Assembly: GCA_951799405.1 (NCBI GenBank)
Contig: OX637346.1
Coordinates: 8,083,215 to 8,147,214, forward strand
Source: Agapetus fuscipes
Lineage: Eukaryota > Arthropoda > Insecta > Trichoptera > Glossosomatidae
Direction of reading: 5' to 3'
DNA: 64,000 bases
The position numbers and the translations under genes were made by a program. The first letter of the stretch is position 1. Every line of letters begins with the position of its first letter. Under the pieces are notes generated by a model that had not been told where the DNA came from, searched no databases, and saw only the letters and a list, made by a program, of their open reading frames with translations. This document shows, in pieces, positions 22,011 through 32,325 of this stretch.

Positions 22011-22205
22011 ATGATTTATTTGGTGAGCGCTGTTTTTGTGTGAACCTCACCTCAAAAGCCCTCTGCGAGCTTGGCCGTCGCTATAGAATGCACCAATTCT
22101 CAAACAAGACCCAGTTGCTGTAAGGCTGGACCGACCTTTACTGACCGGTCTTTGGTAAAGGTATACCAATTTTTCTACCCAGCGAAGAGCATATTTGAAA
22201 ATATA
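22011..22205 (-). mobile_element. SINE-1b, minus strand, headless
   Basis: Minus strand reads tatttgaaaatataaat on the right, gctcttcgctgggtag, accaaagaccggtcag, ttgagaattggtgcatt and ctcgcagagggcttttgag, with 3' end gcgctcaccaaataaatcat. The tRNA-like head is absent. A short frame across it at 22071-22319 is a coincidence of the repeat. Confidence 0.83.
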
Positions 22206-22914
22206 AATAACGCGCTGACCAGCTACGAACAAGCATGTAGGGCGCTTTTGAAGTATGATTTACACAATAAACCAAATTTTGCATGGAAGTTAGAAAGAAG
22301 CTTTATAAAGAAATTTTAGCAAACTCATAACTATTTTAAAAATTATCGGGTTGGCAAAAAAGGTTTCTAAACATTAATCTTTGTTTCATGGGGAATTGAT
22401 TTTGCTTTATCGCTGTGATCTCATACACAAACGTGATTTTTTATTCTCAAAAAATTCGAGCCATCAAAAAATTAAGGTACAGGTATAACAAGTTGTAAAA
22501 ATTGTGTTGGTAGAAAAATATCTAAATTACATGTTAGACACGTTTTATTTATTTTCACAAGGTCAGATTTTCTTTGTGATTCAAATGTTATTTTCGCTTT
22601 CACACGAAAAATTCCAAGCCTCACATTTAGATCGTCAGAGTAGGCTGAGGCAATTTACATCACAATCTTAATACGTCATAATTTACGCAGAACAACTAAA
22701 TCACCCAAAAGACATTGAAAAAAAGTTACACTAAAAAACAGTTATATTACAAATTACGCGTTGTGACAACTGCAGACGATTAGTCAGCATTCAACATTTT
22801 TGAATACGTGCTTTCGGGCTCTCATAAGATCGTGAACGTCTGCTTGTAAAACCAGCAGGGCGTGAAGAAATTTTACAAACGTACGAGGAAAATTCATTTT
22901 TGTGGTGGCGATCT
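22206..22914. other. Unique AT-rich DNA
   Basis: No repeat family or convincing frame recognised. Confidence 0.35.
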
Positions 22915-23172
22915 AAATTTTATGGTGGCTTGGCTATCGGTCCAATGTTTTACTGATATTGACTTTTGATTCCATAGTTTGGTAGTTTTGACTACATGTT
23001 GGTCTCATGGTTTGCTAGTTTTTACTAGAATTATTACAATGGTTTGGTGCCTTGACTTTTGTTCTAATGGTTAGTAGTTTTGACAATTGGTCCAAAGGTT
23101 TAGTAGTTTTGACTATAATTAGTCCAATGGTTTGGTTGCTTTGACTATTTGTCAAATGGTCTGGTGGCTTAC
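22915..23172 (+). repeat. Degenerate minisatellite, ~30-bp unit
   Basis: About eight uneven copies of a unit like aatggtttggtagttttgac followed by tattggtcc, with insertions and substitutions between them. It is T+G-rich on the plus strand. The strong divergence implies an old array. Confidence 0.75.
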
Positions 23173-23350
23173 ACTGTCCTTTTTGTTGTTAATAAGGTGA
23201 AGAATCATATGAAAATGAGAAATCTCAATCTTTCGATACTGTTTTGTATTTCTGCAATAATCTTCTTTTTAAAGGGTAAAAAACCGAATAACGGTTAAAG
23301 ATTTTTTTTTAAAGAATTTATGACTGTTGTATTGTTATGGATTAACTTAC

Positions 23351-23399
23351 GTGACAGCCATATTCCAACGCCACATGATTGTCCGTGAATATTATCCAT
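23351..23399 (-). CDS. Candidate first coding exon, minus strand (speculative)
   Basis: On the minus strand an ATG (23399-23397) opens 16 codons, MDNIHGQSCGVGIWLS, plus one base. It is followed at 23350 by gtaagttaa, a near-perfect 5' splice site. About 160 bp upstream form non-repeat leader-like DNA, and a CpG-rich patch lies at 23630-23740. The peptide is not recognised. The plus strand has no frame here. It is weakly supported because only one splice signal is visible. Confidence 0.2.
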
Positions 23400-23750
23400 G
23401 GACATTGTTTCTTAACTTCACGTCAAGGCCTTCAGATGCTTGAATAAAAACAGTTTTGAATAAGTGTCCGCGTGCTGAGGCTCCTTCTTTCATGCGTGTT
23501 GTTTCACGTTGAGCGATCATCTGTACATTACAAAAATTGGATACAGTGGCCGACTGACCTTAAGGTGATTTATAGTACAAACTTAATTTGTTAGTTGGTC
23601 CTATGATATTTCGTTTGTGACTTTTGTTTGATCTTCGTCGTGATTCACGTCGCATACGCGCGCAGAGCGTTGCCCGAGGACTTGGTCAATAATGGTGGGT
23701 CTGTGTAAGAACAAATAGCCGACATCCGCGGCTCATATTGTATCATTTGT
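23400..23750 (-). promoter_or_regulatory. Possible promoter/leader for the 23.4 kb exon
   Basis: Non-repeat DNA with a local excess of CpG (gcatacgcgcgcagagcg, catccgcggctc) in AT-rich surroundings, placed upstream of the candidate minus-strand exon. No TATA box is clear. Confidence 0.15.
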
Positions 23751-25684
23751 TTTAAATAGATAAATATTAGTTATCGTTAGCTGTTGACTTGGCTCTATCT
23801 ACGCTAGATGATAACTCATTCTTGTAAAAAAGATTTTCTAGTCTTGGGAATATAATTTTTTTTAAACGTACGCTGTTATTAAACAATGATCTTATCAAGA
23901 AAAATAGTAAATTTGTTAATTTCAGCCATGGGTATGGACTTATAAAGCTATCTTACAGAATTTATCAGCTCATCACTAATTTTCAGAACCTAGGTGGCTA
24001 AGTCTCACACCAGGGTTATGTATTTCAATCAATTATATTTTCCTTGACTATTAACATATTCATGTTTAAATGCACGTTTTACCATATTATATTGCTCATC
24101 TTATGAATATGATACGTGTATATTTTTCGGCATTAGTCAATGTCTCCTGATTTTAGGAGCAGTAAAATTTGTACAACTTTTGAGGAGTCGATGTAAAAAA
24201 TGGATGAAATGAAATGTATGTAGTAGTTGTACGTACATATTTGGAGAACAGAATTATCTTGTTGTTCACCCTCGTCAGCCTTATTCATTCCACTGTTAAA
24301 CAGGATTCTCATTTTCCCCTCCAGCCACTCTAATCCAGATTCACTTCAGCTATGTCTTTCTGGATGCCCTGTGGATGCCATCTGTCCATCAAACTGGGTG
24401 TACCTACGCTATTAACCAGCAAAAACCTTGATCCTTCAAAGTCAGACAGAAAAACAAAAACTTCAAGCAATCCTGCGAGTTTCCTTGGAAACACTTTCAA
24501 GGAAATATTTCCCGTAATCACTATAATTTCACTTACAGTTCGTTTGTTTCTCTCCGCATTTCTTCCTACCAGTTATTCAATATTACTGTTGGAGTAAGTA
24601 CCCTCAGTTGTAGAATTGTTTTTCTTCAGACCTCAGTATAAAATTGTACGTTTAAACTCAAACCAAATCCTGGTTGTAAACTTAAACAGCACTTCCAGTG
24701 AGTGTTTTAGTTGCCAATCTTTTTTAGTAAAACGCTGTGGCTTAGTAGAAATGTAATTTTTTGTACTTGGGGTACAGGAATACTGAGTATGAAGCGTTGC
24801 GTGAGCTAACGATGGCCGAAGGCATTTGCTTACCTTGCTTTATGGCCGGCCCGGCACATATACAATTATATTATTCTGCCATAGCGAGCATTCTCTTCTA
24901 TGGATCCAGTATCCAAGGCAGCCGTTTTCCTTTTTACGATGAACCACATTTATGGAAATTTTAAGTTACTGCTGAGCATGGCCGTGCTGTATGAAAATTT
25001 CATTTACAACTCACAATTGCATGGTGGGGGATAATTTGACTTCCCTTTTATATTGCACCTCGAGAATCTCACTGTAATCAGGAACGTTGAACTGAAAGAG
25101 TAAGGCATTATTCTCAAATTTTGGGTCAAAGGTTTATATTTTTAATTAGTAAATTAATGATAGAATCAACGCAATATTATGTTTTGATTATTTTTTTGTT
25201 TATAAAATATTGATTTATATTACTTTTGTTACATCCTTTTGACAACATTATAATTATTTGGTCTAGAGCTGTCATGTCTTGTATCTGTTTTTTTTTAATT
25301 AATAAATTTCAGAACCGTGAAATCGATTTGGTAATGAACCGAGAAGAGAAAAAGATGTCAAGAAAAAATGGCTTTAAATTAAAACTGATATTATCAAGCC
25401 GAAATATGAATCCCTGAAAAACCCTTAAATACGCATCATTCGGAATAAATAAAATAAAAACTAAACGTATATTTTATTTGCCAATGTACCAACATCATCT
25501 AAAATATACGATTTAACTTTTCGTAGGTGTTTCTATTTATAAAATCAATTAAATGTATATATAGTACATCAATTACAAACCAATAATTTGCATTATTTAT
25601 TTAGCCATTGAAAAACAGATTAAATTTGCAATGGCAGCCTTCGCGAAAAAGCTTTCAGCGAAGATTAATTAATATTTACTTGTA
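23751..25684. other. Unique DNA, nothing recognised
   Basis: Frames at 24227-24597 overlap on both strands and show no family features. The words cctcgtcagccttattcat and ccactgttaaacagg recall RTE 3' ends but do not carry through. The rest is AT-rich. Confidence 0.3.
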
Positions 25685-25885
25685 TTCCTCGGGTCCGCAC
25701 CGGCAAAGCCTTCCGTAGTCGGTTGCTAGGCAACCATAAGGTACACAAGGCGGCGCTTGACCGGCGTGACGTCACACGGGTCACCCCCACACCCGCCCCC
25801 TGAAGGCTGTTGAGCTATAGGGGGAGGAGGGAGGGGGGTGCCAACCACTTTTAAATACCACGTGCGCAGTCTCTGGCTTTGATTT
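25685..25885 (+). promoter_or_regulatory. Promoter-like island: X-box, CRE, GC-boxes, TATA-like, E-box
   Basis: This is one of the most G+C- and CpG-rich stretches in the window and matches no repeat here. In order it has a near-palindromic RFX X-box, gttgctaggcaac (25722-25734), and a full CREB/ATF site, tgacgtca (25767-25774). It also has a C-rich run ccacacccgccccc, a G-rich run, a TATA-like tttaaatacc (about 25850-25859) and an E-box cacgtg (25859-25864). Order and spacing place transcription start near 25875-25890 on the plus strand. X-boxes typically control ciliary genes and CREs cAMP-responsive ones. No coding exon was identified downstream, so a non-coding first exon or a distal enhancer are alternatives. 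Confidence 0.5.
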
Positions 25886-26152
25886 TAAAGTCTTGTAGGT
25901 TTACCATGATTTTAGACAATTGTTTGAAATCTCCCTTTACTTTGTCGTTTGTGTTTAAATTATTTCAATGACCAGATAAGTGGGAAACCGTGTGTATTCA
26001 ATAACGAAAACTTTTTATATTAGGGCGCCATTGAATATTGATTTATTTGAACAATAGTAGCTTATTTTTTTACGGAAAATATAACTCATTTATCTAGTTC
26101 AACTAAAAAATAGATTTAATGGAAAATTATGGAGTTTCTGGGAAACATGTTC
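25886..26152. other. Downstream of the promoter-like island
   Basis: A small frame starts with ATG at 25906 and stops after about 22 codons. The sequence cttgtaggt near 25892 could be a 5' splice site of a non-coding first exon. Nothing further is supported. Confidence 0.2.
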
Positions 26153-26382
26153 AAAATGATTTCCCGTTTCAGTGTTTATTTCAAACGCAAAATAAAAACT
26201 TTATAAATTAAATTATGCTCAGTCTCAACAATAAATGAGAACCAGCCCCCTGTGAAGCTAGAGAGTAGTTGACAGAAGGCCAGCAACCTTACCTGTGAAT
26301 ATAAATAGGTTGCACACTTCACATACGACCTGTTCGAGGAAAACACGTCAAGCAGTTACCTTATATGTGTAGCTTTGTTAAG
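26153..26382 (+). mobile_element. SINE-2, headless copy
   Basis: Starts inside the body (atgatttcccgtttcagtg), then ttcaaacgcaaaataaaa, caataaatgagaaccagcc, ttacctgtgaatataaat and ttatatgtgtagctttgtt. The tRNA-like head is absent. Confidence 0.8.
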
Positions 26383-26639
26383 GTTTTTGCAAAGCTTTGA
26401 CCTCTCATGTGTCCCAGGTTCAAGCGTAATGCATGGTGAAATTACTTCTTAATTCCAGTACATTCTAGAATGTAGGGCATTTACGTGTATGGAAGCATTT
26501 CATGTTTCTATAAATGGCTCAGATTATAATATTGCCTGGATAAGATTCTTGTGCACTTTGCTTCCGGAAAATGTTTAACATAAAGTAAAACGACCAAAAG
26601 CTCTTGGTGGAGAAAAAAATATGCAGTTTTTAAGACCTC

Positions 26640-26728
26640 AAATTTCTTAATTGAACGATATATTTGGTAAGTGCTAGTTTTATATGCCATCAGCCAATTA
26701 CACCTCAAGAGACCTCTGCGAATATGAG
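26640..26728 (-). mobile_element. SINE-1b 3' fragment, minus strand
   Basis: Reverse complement of the tail: tatatttggtaagtgct, then acacctcaagagacctctgc. The order and spacing equal the SINE-1b tail; the rest is missing. A second scrap, gtttgatgagctctgtttt, occurs near 26850. Confidence 0.55.
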
Positions 26729-26929
26729 TTTATTTATTTTCAGCCGTTTTGGTTGAACGTTTTTTCTGTAACCTTCAGTTTCTAATAACATTTTTTTTTT
26801 GTATAGAGATACTTTTACCGTCGTTTTTTTACTGTTAATGGTTTGTTTGATGAGCTCTGTTTTTATGTAAAACGGCGGACACTGAAGTCAGCGATGAGTG
26901 CTGCTTTCAGGGTAATACATCCTCGCCGT

Positions 26930-27062
26930 CAAATACGCACTAATTTTGAGGACCGTATTACCGGATTGCAGGACCGATGTTGTGGAATAGATTGTCACAC
27001 GGAGTGAAGAGTCAGGAATCTGTTGATGTTTTTAATATATAAAAAAATAAAGGACGTTTCTT
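26930..27062 (+). pseudogene. CR1-like C-terminal remnant
   Basis: One frame reads YYRIAGPMLWNRLSHGVKSQ followed by ESVDVFN and a stop. This equals the conserved RxFAVAGPxxWNxLPxxVR motif near the end of the CR1-like ORFs at 43.7 and 63.9 kb. Too short and diverged to be functional. Confidence 0.6.
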
Positions 27063-27262
27063 CATCAATTTTAACAAGCTAATCCGAAGGTACCTATTGA
27101 TAAACCTTTCATAAGAATATGACCTCTGTCTTTATGGTGCTTTTAAAACTTACTGATTATCTTGCTAGAAAATCAAGATAGAAAAGAAAACTATTTTTTA
27201 TTCTTTTTTATTTTTTAGTGTTGATCTGTTGACACAGTGAAAGTCCATTTTTATAAATATAT

Positions 27263-27400
27263 TTAAAAATATAAATGGTAAAACATTGTTTTAATTCACT
27301 TTATTCTTTTTTTATTATCCTCATTAGGCGAAAATATTCGAGCAAAAAAAAAAAGAATAAAGTGAATTAAAACAATGTTTTACCATTTATATTTTTAAAT
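27263..27400. repeat. Perfect 52-bp inverted repeat with 34-bp loop
   Basis: Arms 27263-27314 and 27349-27400 are exact reverse complements (tttaaaaatataaatggtaa at the outer left). The spacer attatcctcattaggcgaaa runs on to 27348. The arms lack features of the SINEs or T250. A MITE or a fold-back insertion is possible; the perfect match implies a recent origin or gene conversion. Confidence 0.9.
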
Positions 27401-28127
27401 TTTTATATTTTTTATTCAATCGACACTGAACCTCACAGAAGCTGTTTCAAGAGCATTTGATAAGCTGTTTTGAAAATTTCATGACAATCAGATTAACGAT
27501 TTTCCGAGTCCATAAGGAACATACACACATACATACACACAAGCGAGATTTTTATTTCCCCAAATCTCCGGAGTTTTTTTTTACAGCCTGATGTATTTTT
27601 CCATGTGGAAGACTCTCATTGGTTGTTCTTTAGTATTTCACACCGACACCACGTTATGTTGTGTTGACTTTTACCCGCACGTCTTCATTTATTCACTTTC
27701 TTGGTGATCTATGCGAGTCGGACACTAAAAATGTCACGGACACGTGAACCAAAAAGATTTTACATTTCAAAATGGTAATGCAGAGCGATTTATGTACGTG
27801 GCCGGGCGTTGCATGACTTTTAAATGTTAATACCAGGCCGATCTTATCACAACTAAAGATATTTCAATATAGTGTTCTGTTTCACTCAACACAAATACTC
27901 TAGTACTCGATTGATACATCTAAATGTGATCGAAAAAGTTATGTTCCCCCTGTTTGAAACTTTGCGTTCAAACACAAACATTTTACAAAAGTAAACCGGT
28001 CACTTAAGTGAAGTTTTAATAGATTTTATAGAAATTGTTATTGTTAAGTAAAAACGCAATGATTCATACTTAAGGAATTGAATCATCTTCTTCTTAATCA
28101 AATAAATCTAATGTGGCATGTGGAACT
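27401..28127. other. Unique DNA with a short acat/acac run
   Basis: A short dinucleotide/tetranucleotide run (cacacatacatacacaca, near 27523-27541) is the only feature. No gene recognised. Confidence 0.35.
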
Positions 28128-28129
28128 TA

Positions 28130-28383
28130 TTTATTTTTACAGGTAAGAGGCCTGGCTGTACGTCAACCACTTCTTGCGGATGTGAATGTTTCGCTGCTCC
28201 CGAGGGAGCTGGCTTTCATTTCTTGTGGAGGCTAAGTAAACCTTATAAGTGTTTGTTTATTTATTTTGGGCTTGAAATAGCACCGAAACGGGAAATAATT
28301 TCTGACACGTTTGTTGGGTATCGAGCTCAAGCCTTCTGGTTTTGAACGTAAGCATTAACCAACTGAGCTGTAGACTTGAAACA
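28130..28383 (-). mobile_element. SINE-2, minus strand
   Basis: Reverse complement of SINE-2: gtacgtcaaccacttctt, cccgagggagctggctttc, tcttgtggaggctaagt, gggcttgaaatagcaccg, taatttctgacacgttt and aaccaactgagctgtaga. The head is partly preserved at the right end. Confidence 0.82.
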
Positions 28384-28836
28384 GTCTCATAAATTTATAA
28401 TATTTTGATTATTTTCCTATCATAAATCTTAATATCTATTCTGTTCTGATCTAAAGACCTAAAGAACTAATAGAATAGTTTATTTTACAGGTAACTGGAG
28501 TATTCCTGCACATACTGCAATTATTATTATTATTACTACTACTACATCAAGTACTTATTTGCTCGCACCGGTTTACATAGTTACATCAACTGACGCAACT
28601 AATAATATGTGTAATTTTCTTCACTCACAGTTAGCGGGTCATTAAATAGGATTGGCATGGGACCGCTTACTTCAACTGTAAAATTTAATAGCAGACTTTA
28701 TAAAAACTATAATACCTACTTAGATCACATTTACGTGAGACTATGTAAATGCCTAGAGACATTATTGTACAACTTATATTACGTCAAACAAGCAATTCTT
28801 AGCACCTCAATCATCATCATCAGCCAGAGTAGGTTT
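28384..28836. other. Unique DNA, nothing recognised
   Basis: Short att/act microsatellite around 28522-28550; otherwise AT-rich unique sequence. Confidence 0.35.
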
Positions 28837-29157
28837 GACCGGTCCGTAGTCCAGTGGCAAAACTTCGGATTCGTAAATGGAAGGTTGTGGGTTCGAATCC
28901 CGGCGGACCACAAAAAACATACCTATTATATTTTCAAATATACTTTTCGCTGGGTTGAAAAAATTATGAAACCTTAACCAAAGACCGGTCACTTAGGTCC
29001 ATCCAACCTTACAACAACTTGTTCTTACTTGAATATTGGCGCTATGTAGCGACAACCAAGCTCGTAAACACCTCTGCGGCACTGCAAAAAGTGTCATGGA
29101 CCCTTAAAAAGTCTCCGAAATCTAGGGAGTCTTCCGCACAGGATTTCTTTTAAAAAA
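28837..29157 (+). mobile_element. SINE-1a, full-length copy
   Basis: Head gaccggtccgtagtccagtg and B-box gggttcgaatcccgg are intact. Body: tacttttcgctgggttgaaa, ccaaagaccggtcactta; 1a tail: cctctgcggcactgcaaaaa and ctagggagtcttccgcacag, with an A-rich end. About as well preserved as the 18.4 kb copy. Confidence 0.9.
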
Positions 29158-29296
29158 TCATCTGAGGTTATCAAACGACATTGTGCTGATAAGCAGCAGC
29201 AGCAAAAAGCTGAAAACAATGCTTGAGCAACTGTACGAAGCGTCAGCAAGGGTAGGCTTGAATATTAACCTTCAAAAAACAAAGATCCTAAATGCA
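29158..29296 (+). pseudogene. RTE reverse transcriptase fragment (catalytic motif lost)
   Basis: One open frame reads LRLSNDIVLISSSSKKLKTM, then LEQLYEASARVGLNINLQKT and KIL. It aligns with LRFADDIVLISKDIEELKSM and ETSLKIGLEMNISKTKIM of the 52 kb RTE. The FADD active-site motif has become LSND, so even the intact peptide would be inactive. It is sandwiched between a SINE-1a and a SINE-2 fragment; both ends of the RTE are lost. Confidence 0.75.
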
Positions 29297-29363
29297 ACTA
29301 AGCTACACATATAGTGTAACTTCGTGCTGCGTTATTCCCAAAGGAGCTCGCATGTGGCGATTG
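29297..29363 (-). mobile_element. SINE-2 3' fragment, minus strand
   Basis: aactaagctacacatatagt, gtaacttcgtgctgcgttat and gctcgcatgtggcgatt form the reverse complement of the SINE-2 3' end. Head and body are absent. Confidence 0.75.
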
Positions 29364-29584
29364 TACTGACTATCTTCTTATGTACCGAAAAGCAGTACGG
29401 ATGTCGTCGCACAGCATCCTGTAACTCGGAGTATAAAACTCTTGAGTCCGTCTAATATAGACATCTTCAATTGCAATTTAAATAGATTTAAAAAAATAAT
29501 TAGATAATTCTTCCCAGCGAGTTGATGGCTGAGAGGGCACACTGTAATTAAGGAAACCTGTTGTCTACAAAAAAAAAACAGGTA
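29364..29584. other. Unique DNA
   Basis: Nothing recognised. Confidence 0.35.
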
Positions 29585-29860
29585 CCTATTCAAATCCATC
29601 GTCTTCTTCATACATTTTTTCCTTTTACATTTACACTGTAAATCCCATTCTTCCACAAGAACACATTTATATAATATATACCATACCTTTCTCAATCTTT
29701 GTATTTTTGATCTCACCCTTTGAATAAATACTTGTTTGTCAGACATTCATCGTCCATTCTTTCTTCATATCCAAATCGTACCATTATACAAATCCATCAC
29801 ATTACTTTCTATCTTTACTCTCACATCTTCCTTCAGTTAGCATTTTTCTTTAACCCCTCT
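29585..29860 (-). pseudogene. LINE-B C-terminal remnant, minus strand
   Basis: The minus strand reads MSDKQVFIQRVRSKIQRLRK, VEEWDLQCKCKRKKCMKKTM and DLNRY. This parallels MNDDRLTKHVYKESVKGKRG, VKEWDIQSERKRRKCMKKVM and DMNEL of the LINE-B copy at 61.6 kb. The upstream part is frame-shifted. It is strongly diverged and among the oldest LINE-B pieces here. Confidence 0.65.
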
Positions 29861-30704
29861 ATCTCTGTTTTACACTCCATAACACATAGTTTTTGTTTTT
29901 AGAGGAGAAGTTTTTTCACGGAACAGGTCATCTTAGGATTTGCAACCAGGAAATCTGTCTCCTACCGGGCTTTTTGCTCAATTTTTCTTTCAATATCAGT
30001 TCTATAAGGGTAGTTTCCTCATGCAGTATACAACAGTATATTCTGTCTGCTTTAAAAGAAAATTACTGTAGCATTTCACCTACTTTGCTAGATCAGCCAA
30101 GGTGAATTCATTATTGATTCATATTTGGTTAAACCAGTTTTATTTTTGTACTAGAAAGCTATTCTCGTAGCACAGTGCCGATAGAAAAACAAGGAAAACT
30201 GTGTTTTATTTACATAAACAATTATTGATAATATCAGGTCTGTACCTAATTGAAAATTTCTTATCGCAAATCAAACATGAACCAAATTAATCTTGTTATA
30301 AAAGGTGAATAATAAGGCAGTTTTATAGAAAGTAGAACAATATCGATTAAGATTTCACTTCTTGTCCTTTCTGATGTTTTGCCTTGAGACACATATATTT
30401 TTTATTTTTAAATTAAGAGACTATTTATTTGTATATTTATTTAAACTGGTAACGTTTTAAGTGCGGATTGTACAAATTTGTTCTTAGCAACCATTAAAAA
30501 AATATTTACTAGCCTTAACTCTATAAGCCCGGAAGTGTTTGAAACTTTTTTGTACCTCTCAAATGCAAAAACCTGATTGGTCAAAATATATTTTTTTAAT
30601 GAAATATTTTATGTGTAATATAATAATGTATATATTTTTTTAAATTTCACTTCCATAATCTATGTTACGGGGAAATATATGTATCAAAGCCTAGGTTCAC
30701 ATTC
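29861..30704. other. Unique AT-rich DNA
   Basis: No repeat family; small frames near 29893-30105 lack any recognisable feature. Confidence 0.35.
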
Positions 30705-30848
30705 AATTCACGCTCGCAAACAGATACGTGTAAGATGCGTTTATAAGCAAAAGCACAAACAAATAGAAAAACCCAGACTTCAAATGAACATAAGCCCTGC
30801 AAATCTTACCGACCTTTCCTGTGACATTGGTAAAAGTCCCCTTTATAA
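30705..30848 (-). repeat. T250 fragment, minus strand
   Basis: cgctcgcaaacagatacgtg, then cccagacttcaaatgaacat, aagccctgcaaatcttac and ctttcctgtgacattgg. The unit is truncated before its 5' end, and another minus copy follows directly. Confidence 0.6.
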
Positions 30849-30885
30849 CCCATGTCTCTACAATTTTACTTCAATTATCTAATAA

Positions 30886-31122
30886 TGAATAATCTAAATT
30901 GCAAAGATAGATTGACCTTTAAGGATCATATTTAATGATTACCTACAAGTAGGCATTGTAAGTTACACATGCCGCATGTGGACTTACAACATAAAAACCA
31001 ATCTCAAATGAACATAAGCTCTGCGAATCTTGCGGCCATTTCCTGTGACATTAGCAAAACTGAACTATTTTTTACAATATGGGTGGTCAGCCTCAAACAT
31101 ACATTCTATCGATTAATCACAT
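30886..31122 (-). mobile_element. T250, minus-strand copy of a third variant
   Basis: Reverse complement: taaattgcaaagatagattg, acctttaaggatcatattta, cacatgccgcatgtggactt, caaatgaacataagctctgc and atgggtggtcagcctcaaac. It shares private changes (aaggatcatattta, caagtaggcattgtaagtt) with the plus-strand copy at 31505-32036. The two form an inverted pair about 380 bp apart. Confidence 0.8.
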
Positions 31123-31504
31123 TAGTATGCGCCATTATTGATGTTTTTTACCGAGCTGTCAGCCGGTAGTTCTTTTTTTTTCATATAAAATAAAATAAAA
31201 ATGATTGGAATTGGGGTTAAATACATACAAAGTACCTAATTGCTATCACTTAATGACTTGTTTCAGTCTGCCATCATTTCAATGTGTCATGTACACACTC
31301 GAATACAAATCGCCCGTATGTGTGTGTGATGTTTTAACATCACAGTGAATCAATAACGTGTCACAACATGTTTCATGGTTCGCCTCGGTCACATGGAACG
31401 GACATGTGGTCGAAAAATTGATTTTCCATTCCAGCAATTTGTAGGACACGGTAAAAAAAACAATCAATAAAGGCGCATGCTAATGGGATTAATCAATACA
31501 AAGT

Positions 31505-32036
31505 ATGTTTGAGACTGACCACCCATATTGTAAGAAATAATTCATTTTTGTTAATGTCACATGAAAGCGCGGCAAGATTCGCAGAGCTTATGCTCATTTG
31601 ACCGGTCCGTAGTCCAGTGGCAGCACTTCGGACTCGTAAATGGAAGGTTGCGGATTCGGACCCGGGCGGAGCACACCAAATTTACCATTTATATTTCCAA
31701 ATATGCTCTTCGCTGCGTTGAAAAAAATCATAAAACCTTTACCAAAGACCGGTCACTAAGGGTTGATCCAGCCTTATAGCAACTGGATCGTGCTTGAGTA
31801 TTGTTGTGACGACCAAACTCGTATTCCTCTGCGGCACTACAACAAGTGTCATAGACCCCTAGGGGTTCTAGAATCTAGGAAGTCTCCCGCACAGGATTTC
31901 TTAAAAAAAAAAAATGAGATTGGGTTTTATGTTGTAAGTCCACATGCGGTATGTGTAACTTACAATGCCTGCTTGTAGGCATGCATTAAATATGATCCTT
32001 AAAGGTCAATCTATCTTTGCAATTTAGATTATTCAT
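31505..32036 (+). mobile_element. T250 variant interrupted by SINE-1a
   Basis: The 5' part (gtttgagactgaccaccc to tatgctcatttg) and the 3' part (gattgggttttatgttgt to caatttagattattcat) join cleanly once the SINE (31598-31914) is left out. The 3' part carries the same private changes as the minus copy at 30886-31122. Confidence 0.82.
31598..31914 (+). mobile_element. SINE-1a nested in T250
   Basis: Head accggtccgtagtccagtgg, body atgctcttcgctgcgttga and caaagaccggtcactaagg, 1a tail cctctgcggcactacaacaa and aagtctcccgcacaggattt plus poly-A. The B-box (gcggattcggacccggg) is mutated. The target duplication seen is only about 3-4 bp (tga) because the T250 junction merges with the poly-A. Confidence 0.88.
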
Positions 32037-32325
32037 GATTTTATAATTTAATTAATTGTAGAGACGTGCGTTATGAAGGGGATTGAATATATTATGTATT
32101 TTGAATATACCGCTACAGATAGAGACACCATAGGTACGAGATAGGTTTAACTTTTTTTTGTATTTTGAAAGTAATAGGTAATCAAAGATTTGTAAGGTAT
32201 AAAATAACTATTTCATAATTATTTTGATTCTACAGATTATTGTCTATGGTTAAAAAATGTATTTCCGTCTTCAACTATTTAAAATTGAAAGGTAACGAAG
32301 GGTTATACTATAATAATAATCTATA
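32037..32325. other. Unique AT-rich DNA
   Basis: Nothing recognised. Confidence 0.35.

Noticed and set aside
24227..24597. Possible RTE 3' end
   Set aside because: A few words resemble RTE ends, but neither the protein motifs nor the tail are present.
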